64,000 bases of DNA, from positions 54,124 through 118,123 of the forward strand of contig NZ_JAHEIM010000011.1 of NCBI RefSeq assembly GCF_024639375.1, in the 5' to 3' direction. Under the pieces are notes generated by a model that saw only the letters and a list, made by a program, of their open reading frames with translations, ran no database searches and was not told the DNA's origin. Positions within the stretch are counted from its first letter, which is position 1; each line of letters begins with the position of its first letter. This document shows positions 59,042 to 64,000 of this stretch, in pieces. This stretch comes from Rhodoluna sp. GTDB lineage: Bacteria; Actinomycetota; Actinomycetes; Actinomycetales; Microbacteriaceae. The translations under genes and the position numbers were made by a program.

Positions 59042-59110
59042 AACCGCTTTGTAAGTTGTTATGTAAGCGTTATCGGTTTGGGCCCTTTTCGGTTTGTGCA
59101 AACGCTTGCA
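59042..59110. promoter_or_regulatory. LacI-type operator cluster of the alpha-glucoside locus
   Basis: TGCAAACGCTTGCA (59097-59110) is a near-palindromic LacI-family site; TGTAAGCGTTAT (59062-59073) and AACCGCTTTGTAAG (59043-59056) are related. They cover the divergent promoters of the glucosidases and the binding-protein gene. The element AACCGCTT also occurs in the operator at 33191. Confidence 0.6.
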
Positions 59111-59184
59111 GAAGTAGTGGAATGTTTAGGCCTGCCTTAACGGCAGATTAACAAATCTAGATTTCGCAACGAAAGGTGAAATTA

Positions 59185-60414
59185 GTGAAAATCACAAAGC
59201 GCGGCATTGTTGCCGCTGTTGCATCTGCAGCCCTATTGCTGACCGGTGTTGCTACCGTTCCAGCTCAGGCTGCAACTGCTGCAAAGACAGTGACCATCTG
59301 GTCAGGTGCCGAGACTATTGCCGGCAACCCAATTCACAAGACCCTTCAGGCATTCGCTAAGAAGAGCGGCTTGACAATCAATATCGTCTTGAAGCCAGGT
59401 GCAGGTGTTCTTCGCCAGGCCCTCATTTCAGCTATCCCAACCGGCAAGGGCCCAGACCTAGCCATTGGTGCTCACGACTGGACTGGTCAGCTTGTTGCTG
59501 CGGGTCTAGTTGCTCCTGTTTCACTTGGTGCAGAGAACAAGAACTTCTCAGCTGCAATCAAGTCAGGTTTCACAGTTGGCGGCAAGCTTTACGGTGTTCC
59601 AACCTGGACTGAGAACATCGCTCTTTACTGGAACAAGTCAAAGGCTCCAAGCCCAGTTGGCAAGTCACTTCAGTCACTGATCGACTCAACCAACGGTTTC
59701 AGCACCAACTTCACCAAAGATGGTGGCGACCCTTACCACTTCTCATCATTCGCTAGCTCATTTGGACTAACCCTGTTCACCCGCGACGGTGCAGAGTGGA
59801 CCAAGAACATTGGTTATGACGAAGCTGGTGCAGACAAGTACGTGGCTTGGTTGAAGGCCAACGGCAGCAAGTTGATCATGCCTGCAAACGGCTGGGACGA
59901 CATGGCTTGTAACGTTCAGAAGGGCCGCTATGTAATCTCAGGTCCTTGGTTGATCGGCCACATCTCAGACAAGATCTCAGGCTGTTCAGCATCACCAATC
60001 ACTCGTGAAGAAATTGGTGTTACCAACATCCCTTCAGCCGGTGGCAAGACTGTTCACCAGTTCTCAGGTGTTTACGGTGTTTGGAAGTCTGTAAAGGTTG
60101 CTAAGAAGTCAAACGCAATCGCTGTAGGTCAGGTGCTTGCTTACCTTGCATCGCCAACCGCTCAGCTAGCTTTCTACACTGACGCAAAGAACATTCCTGC
60201 AAGCCAGGCTGCTGTGGCAAAGGTTACTGACCCACTGCTAAAGGCCTTTGGTATCGCAGGTAAGAACGCTTACCCAATGCCTTCTTACTCATTCATGGAC
60301 ACCGTTTGGGACAAGGTCGGTAAGGCTGAAGCCGGAGTTGCTTTCGGTGGCAAGTCAGAAGCTTGGTACTACTCAGTTATCAAGGCTGGTCAAACAGCTA
60401 TTGCTGGCAAGTAA
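59185..60414 (+). CDS. malE: Extracellular maltose/alpha-glucoside-binding protein
   Basis: Solute-binding protein of 409 residues. The GTG at 59185 is preferred over that at 59176, which is part of the AAAGG ribosome site. The signal peptide MKITKRGIVAAVASAALLLTGVATVPAQA ends in AQA-A and has no lipobox cysteine, unusual for a Gram-positive binding protein. The mature part has the family 1 pattern (VTIWSGAETI, ARKSGLTINIVL-like region, GPDLAIGAHDWTGQL, GVPTWTENIALYWNK). It is first in an operon with malF and malG. Confidence 0.92.
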   Translation: MKITKRGIVAAVASAALLLTGVATVPAQAATAAKTVTIWSGAETIAGNPIHKTLQAFAKKSGLTINIVLKPGAGVLRQALISAIPTGKGPDLAIGAHDWTGQLVAAGLVAPVSLGAENKNFSAAIKSGFTVGGKLYGVPTWTENIALYWNKSKAPSPVGKSLQSLIDSTNGFSTNFTKDGGDPYHFSSFASSFGLTLFTRDGAEWTKNIGYDEAGADKYVAWLKANGSKLIMPANGWDDMACNVQKGRYVISGPWLIGHISDKISGCSASPITREEIGVTNIPSAGGKTVHQFSGVYGVWKSVKVAKKSNAIAVGQVLAYLASPTAQLAFYTDAKNIPASQAAVAKVTDPLLKAFGIAGKNAYPMPSYSFMDTVWDKVGKAEAGVAFGGKSEAWYYSVIKAGQTAIAGK

Positions 60415-60429
60415 TACCTAGAAGCAAAA

Positions 60430-60464
60430 GTGCAGGGCCAGAGCAAACCGTTCTGGCCCTGCAC
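60430..60464 (+). terminator. Stem-loop between malE and malF
   Basis: Perfect 13-bp stem GTGCAGGGCCAGA/TCTGGCCCTGCAC with a 9-nt loop, no T-run. More likely a partial terminator or mRNA stabiliser giving malE excess over malF and malG than a full stop. Confidence 0.8.
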
Positions 60465-60525
60465 TATTTCTAGTTAGATTTATATCAGTTTCGAATTGGG
60501 CCGCTGCAAGAAAGATTTAAAAAAA

Positions 60526-62178
60526 ATGAGCAAAGTAGATGAGCAGGCCGTAGCACCAGTGAGTGCACGCAAAAAGAAAAATAACGATGCCATGCACTAT
60601 GGCTCAAAACAGAGCTTGACCTCGATCATCGTCAAGATATTCTTGCTTGGCATCATCGACTCAATCTCTGTATTCGTTGGAATGCTGCTGATTGCACAAG
60701 GCCAGTTCTGGGCAACTGTTGTGCTGGGTGCAGCCACGCTAATAATCAACTGGATTTATCTGCGCAAGGGCGGCATCGCTGCAAAGTACCTTGCCCCAGG
60801 TGTCATTTTTCTTCTCGTATTTCAGGTTTATGTAGTTTTCTTCAGCGGCTACATTTCGTTCACAAATTACAGTGACGGTAACAACGGCTCTATGGCCGAT
60901 GCTTTGGATTCAATTCAGCAGGCGGCAGTTGTTCCGGTAGACGGCGGCCCTACCTATGACCTAAAGGTCGTTAAGAACGAGGCCAACGGTGACCTTGAGT
61001 TCTTGGCCACCGACTACGACACCACCGACGTGTTTCTTGGTGGCACAGACTTTTCAAAAGAACCATTCCACCAAATCACCGAGACCGATGGCCTAAAAAT
61101 TGGTGACGACGGCTATGCCGCTTCGGTTGACGGTTTCAAGACTTTGACTTTGGATGAGATCTCGGCTCGTGGTGAAGAAATCACCAGCATGCGAGTGCCA
61201 ATCTCGGCAGACCCTGCAGCGCCATTCTTGATTACCACCGATGGTATGAGTGCTGAGCAGAATGCTATCGATGCGGTTTATGACGCTAAGACCGAAACCA
61301 TAACTCGCTTGAGCGACGGCGTTAAGTTCAAGGCAAACCAGAGCACTGGTTTCTTTGAGTCGACCACCACAGATGAGAAATATGAGACTGGTTGGCGCGT
61401 AAATGTTGGTTTCCAGAACTACACCACAATCTTTAGCGATGAGACTCTTCGTGGCCCGCTGCTTGGCATCTTGCTATGGACCTTGGTCTTCGCGGCCTCG
61501 TCGGTGATCGGCACATTCATTATTGGTTTGGCACTAGCGTTCTTGTTCAACTCTGAAAAACTTCGGGGCAAAAAGATTTATCGTGCTCTCATCATCCTTC
61601 CTTACGCGTTCCCAGCATTCCTTTCGGCTTATGTGTGGAAGGGTATGTTCCAAACTGAAAACGGCTTTATCAACCAGCAATTGGCAGGGTTAGGCATTGA
61701 CCCAATTGCATGGTTGCAACAAGAAGGCACAGCTCGATGGGCCGTGCTGCTCGTGAACCTCTGGCTGGGTTTCCCATACATGTTCTTGATTTCAACCGGT
61801 GCGCTTCAGGCAATTCCTGGTGAACTAACCGAGTCTGCGACCATCGACGGCGCATCACCATGGCAGCAACTTCGATTGATTAAGTTGCCACTGTTGTTGA
61901 TCTCACTTTCACCGTTGTTGATTTCATCGTTCGCGTTTAACTTCAACAACTTCACACTCATCTATCTGATTACCGGGGGTGGGCCGGCCGGTGACGCAAC
62001 CTTGCCGGTTGACGTGGGTGGCACCGACTTGCTAATTACCTTCGTCTACAAGTTGGCGTTCAAGGGCGGTCAAGACTACGGATTGGCCTCGGCATTCTCT
62101 GTTTTGATCTTCATCTTGATCGGAACAATTTCTTACCTAGGCTTCAGACGCACTCGTTCACTAGAGGAGATGGCATAA
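60526..62178 (+). CDS. malF: Maltose-type ABC transporter permease MalF
   Basis: Permease of about 550 residues starting MSKVDEQAVAPVSARKKKNND (ATG 60526; the frame further up to 60496 is not supported). About eight helices and a large extracytoplasmic loop (about 130-300), as in MalF. The C-terminal EAA loop is ATIDGASPWQQLRLIKLPLL, which contacts the ATPase. No ATPase gene is in the window, so a shared ATPase encoded elsewhere is likely. Confidence 0.93.
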   Translation: MSKVDEQAVAPVSARKKKNNDAMHYGSKQSLTSIIVKIFLLGIIDSISVFVGMLLIAQGQFWATVVLGAATLIINWIYLRKGGIAAKYLAPGVIFLLVFQVYVVFFSGYISFTNYSDGNNGSMADALDSIQQAAVVPVDGGPTYDLKVVKNEANGDLEFLATDYDTTDVFLGGTDFSKEPFHQITETDGLKIGDDGYAASVDGFKTLTLDEISARGEEITSMRVPISADPAAPFLITTDGMSAEQNAIDAVYDAKTETITRLSDGVKFKANQSTGFFESTTTDEKYETGWRVNVGFQNYTTIFSDETLRGPLLGILLWTLVFAASSVIGTFIIGLALAFLFNSEKLRGKKIYRALIILPYAFPAFLSAYVWKGMFQTENGFINQQLAGLGIDPIAWLQQEGTARWAVLLVNLWLGFPYMFLISTGALQAIPGELTESATIDGASPWQQLRLIKLPLLLISLSPLLISSFAFNFNNFTLIYLITGGGPAGDATLPVDVGGTDLLITFVYKLAFKGGQDYGLASAFSVLIFILIGTISYLGFRRTRSLEEMA

Positions 62179-62180
62179 CC

Positions 62181-63086
62181 ATGACTACAGCAGAAGTTAA
62201 AGCTATGGCGGCCTTGCACCCACAAAAGAAAAAGTCTTTTGGCCGCTGGTTTCGTGAGGTAGGTTGGCGCCACCTCGTGGCTTGGGTAGTAATCCTTTAC
62301 GCGATCTTCCCAATTCTTTACATCTTGTCTACATCGCTAAGCAACGATGGTTCGATTCAGAATGGAACCCTGTTTGGTGCATTCAACCTGAGCAACTACG
62401 CCGAGCTTTTCACTTCCAAGGATTACCCATTCCTAACTTGGGCTTGGAACACTGTTTACATTGCGTCGATTGTTGCCGTGGTGAGTGTGTTCATGAGCGC
62501 GTTGGCTGCGTATGCGTTTAGCCGCTTGCGCTTTGCTGGCCGTCGTGTTGGTTTGCTCAGCTTGATTTTGATTCAGATGTTCCCTTCGATTCTTGGCTTG
62601 GTTGCCATCTTCGGCATGTTGAGCACCTTGACCGACTTCTTGCCTGCAATTGGTCTTGGCACTCACGCCGGTTTGATCTTGGTTTACCTTGGTGGCTCAC
62701 TAGGCGCCGGCACCTACTTGATGTATGGCTTCTTCAATACCGTGCCAATCGAAATCGACGAAGCTGCCCGCATGGACGGCGCATCACACGCACAGATCTT
62801 CTTCACAATCATCTTGCGTTTGGTGGCACCTATCCTGGCGGTTATGGCCCTTCTGTCATTCATTGGCACCACCAGCGACTTTGTATTGGCTTCGATCGTG
62901 CTCGAAAAGCAGGAGTCACTAACTTTGGCGGTTGGTCTTGGTGGCCTCATCGGAAACCCATTCTCTAAGGACTGGGCAATGTTCTCGGCTGGTGCTGTTC
63001 TGGCAGCTACTCCAATCGTGATCTTGTTTATTGCCCTTCAGAAGTACATCGTTTCTGGCTTGGTTGGCGGCGCTGTAAAGGGTTAA
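62181..63086 (+). CDS. malG: Maltose-type ABC transporter permease MalG
   Basis: A 301-residue permease with six helices. The EAA loop EAARMDGASHAQIFFTIILRLVAPIL (about 191-216) is typical. The cytoplasmic N terminus is MTTAEVKAMAALHPQKKKSFG. It starts 2 bp after malF and completes the permease pair. Its stop lies in the loop of a hairpin at 63074-63099. Confidence 0.94.
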   Translation: MTTAEVKAMAALHPQKKKSFGRWFREVGWRHLVAWVVILYAIFPILYILSTSLSNDGSIQNGTLFGAFNLSNYAELFTSKDYPFLTWAWNTVYIASIVAVVSVFMSALAAYAFSRLRFAGRRVGLLSLILIQMFPSILGLVAIFGMLSTLTDFLPAIGLGTHAGLILVYLGGSLGAGTYLMYGFFNTVPIEIDEAARMDGASHAQIFFTIILRLVAPILAVMALLSFIGTTSDFVLASIVLEKQESLTLAVGLGGLIGNPFSKDWAMFSAGAVLAATPIVILFIALQKYIVSGLVGGAVKG

Positions 63087-63099
63087 TCTGCCCTTTACA
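63074..63099 (+). terminator. Hairpin at the end of malG
   Basis: TGTAAAGGG / CCCTTTACA, 9 bp, with the malG stop codon in the 8-nt loop and no T-run. Weak terminator or an RNA end signal; the TGTAA/TTACA arms also resemble the LacI-type sites. Confidence 0.55.
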
Positions 63100-63120
63100 T
63101 TGCTGCGCTAGGTTGACGCT

Positions 63121-64000
63121 ATGACCAAGTTGCCGATTGCCCTTCGCCCGCACCACGATGGCTCAGCGCTATACGTGTTGAACCAAGCACCCAAGCTGCT
63201 CGACAAAGTTCGCATTCGCATTCGACTGCACTCAGCAATCGGTGCGGTGGCCGAGGTGCGAGTGCGCGCCAGCGAGAGTGGCGAGGCATTTTTTGGCAAG
63301 CCGGCCAAGGTTGTGGCAATGCAGGGCAACTGGGCTTGGTATGAAACCACCATCGTGATGCAGAATCCGAAGGTTGATTACCGCTGGATGATCAAGCTTG
63401 TCAACGGTCAAATTCTTTGGGTGAATGCGCTTGGTTTGCACAAGCTAGACCAACCAGATATCAACAACTTTCGAATCAACACCTTCTCTAGCGCACCGGC
63501 TTGGGGCCCTAAGGCCGTTGTCTATGAAGTCTTTCCAGATCGCTTCGCTCGTTCGGCAAAAGCCGATGCGCACCCAACACCAAGCTGGGCAATCAAAGCC
63601 AACTGGGGCGACAAAGTCATTGGCTCTGGTGCTGGCGTTAGCGAACAATTTTTTGGTGGCGATCTCTGGGGTGCCATCGAACACCTTGACCACCTAAAAA
63701 AACTTGGCGTCAATGTTTTATATTTGACCCCGATTTTTCCGGCGCATTCAAACCACCGTTACAACGCCAGTTCGTTTGATCACGTTGACCCGCTGCTTGG
63801 TGGCGACGAAGCGTTGATCGCTTTGGTAGAAGCCGCACACAAACTTGGCCTCAAGGTTATTGGCGATCTGACTTCAAACCACTCTGGTGACACTCACGAA
63901 TGGTTCAAGGCGGCGCACAAAAATCCGAAGGCACTTGAATCTGAGTTTTATTACTTCACCGACGGCAACACAAAATATGACGCCTGGTTTGGTTACCCGA
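63121..64000 (+). CDS. GH13 alpha-amylase family enzyme, start only
   Basis: An open frame of 293 codons that runs off the right edge. Residues 1-125 form an N-terminal beta domain (LPIALRPHHDGSALYVLNQAPKL, WMIKLVNGQILWVNALG), then the catalytic barrel starts at AVVYEVFPDRFA. The region I-like segment is GLKVIGDLTSNHSGDTHEWF, with VLYLTPIFPAHSNHRYNASSFDHVDPLLGG before it, the neopullulanase or maltogenic amylase pattern. TAGGTT (63109-63114) ends 6 nt before the ATG. It probably debranches or trims imported maltodextrins. Confidence 0.88.
   Translation, partial: MTKLPIALRPHHDGSALYVLNQAPKLLDKVRIRIRLHSAIGAVAEVRVRASESGEAFFGKPAKVVAMQGNWAWYETTIVMQNPKVDYRWMIKLVNGQILWVNALGLHKLDQPDINNFRINTFSSAPAWGPKAVVYEVFPDRFARSAKADAHPTPSWAIKANWGDKVIGSGAGVSEQFFGGDLWGAIEHLDHLKKLGVNVLYLTPIFPAHSNHRYNASSFDHVDPLLGGDEALIALVEAAHKLGLKVIGDLTSNHSGDTHEWFKAAHKNPKALESEFYYFTDGNTKYDAWFGYP

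Noticed and set aside
60464..63121. A transporter ATPase (malK) in the maltose operon.
   Set aside because: No frame in the locus carries Walker A plus the ABC signature; the ATPase must be encoded elsewhere or beyond the window.
1..64000. CRISPR arrays, rRNA genes or insertion sequences.
   Set aside because: No regularly spaced direct repeats, no rRNA-like stretches and no transposase motifs were seen.

Overview
The window reads as a compact, gene-dense chromosome segment of an actinomycete, most likely a small-genome Microbacteriaceae of the freshwater Rhodoluna/Aquiluna type. That placement is inferred from gene content: the tiny basic ribosomal protein bS22, an actinobacterial-type ArgA, a mycothiol-type ArsC, a ClpC with Clp_N repeats, the ResA-CcdA-ResB-CcsB cytochrome c maturation operon next to a full menaquinone cluster, monomeric isocitrate dehydrogenase, and an archaeal-type AspRS. 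By eye the backbone has roughly even base composition, very short intergenic gaps and many overlapping start/stop codons. At least fifteen backbone genes have a TANNNT box ending only 6-7 nt before the start codon, which points to frequent leaderless transcripts.

Layout. 1-11.7 kb: housekeeping genes (end of lysS, clpC, argA, proC, bS22, HAD phosphatase, glutaredoxin), with arsC, an aquaporin and a SOUL protein, closing with a PadR-HAAS pair. 11.8-14 kb: a DUF3800-like gene, a small membrane protein and aspS. 14-18.4 kb: phosphatase plus cytochrome c maturation operon. 18.4-28.2 kb: menaquinone genes menC-B-E-A, menD, menF, menG and a polyprenyl diphosphate synthase, so quinone head and tail synthesis sit beside cytochrome assembly. 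28.2-35.9 kb: alpha-galactosidase with an MFS transporter, YajQ, a LacI regulator, and a divergent MarR / MmpL-type transporter pair.

35.95-52.4 kb: a foreign integrative element inserted in the 3' end of tRNA-Tyr. The left end is the intact tRNA gene and the right end a 52-bp copy of its 3' half; two further, shorter copies lie at 51.2 kb and 52.48 kb, suggesting repeated integration at one site. The element carries a tyrosine integrase and a small HTH (excisionase-like) gene on the left. Its centre holds a two-gene candidate defence system: a phospholipase-D-like/SNF2 helicase fusion overlapping a large Eco57I-type adenine methyltransferase. On the right is a leftward replication module (HTH protein, Prim-Pol primase, P-loop ATPase, a 44-aa protein and a 173-aa unknown) with an iteron-like dyad just upstream of the primase. 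No capsid, terminase, relaxase or conjugation gene is visible, so it looks like a satellite-like or mobilisable island rather than a prophage. Two exported proteins of unknown role lie near its ends.

52.5-64 kb: backbone again, with monomeric isocitrate dehydrogenase, an immunity-like small protein, an acyl-CoA thioesterase, then an alpha-glucan uptake and degradation locus: two tandem GH13 alpha-glucosidases (leftward), and divergently a secreted binding protein, MalF, MalG and the start of another GH13 enzyme that runs off the window. No transporter ATPase is present here. LacI-type pseudo-palindromes lie between the two arms.
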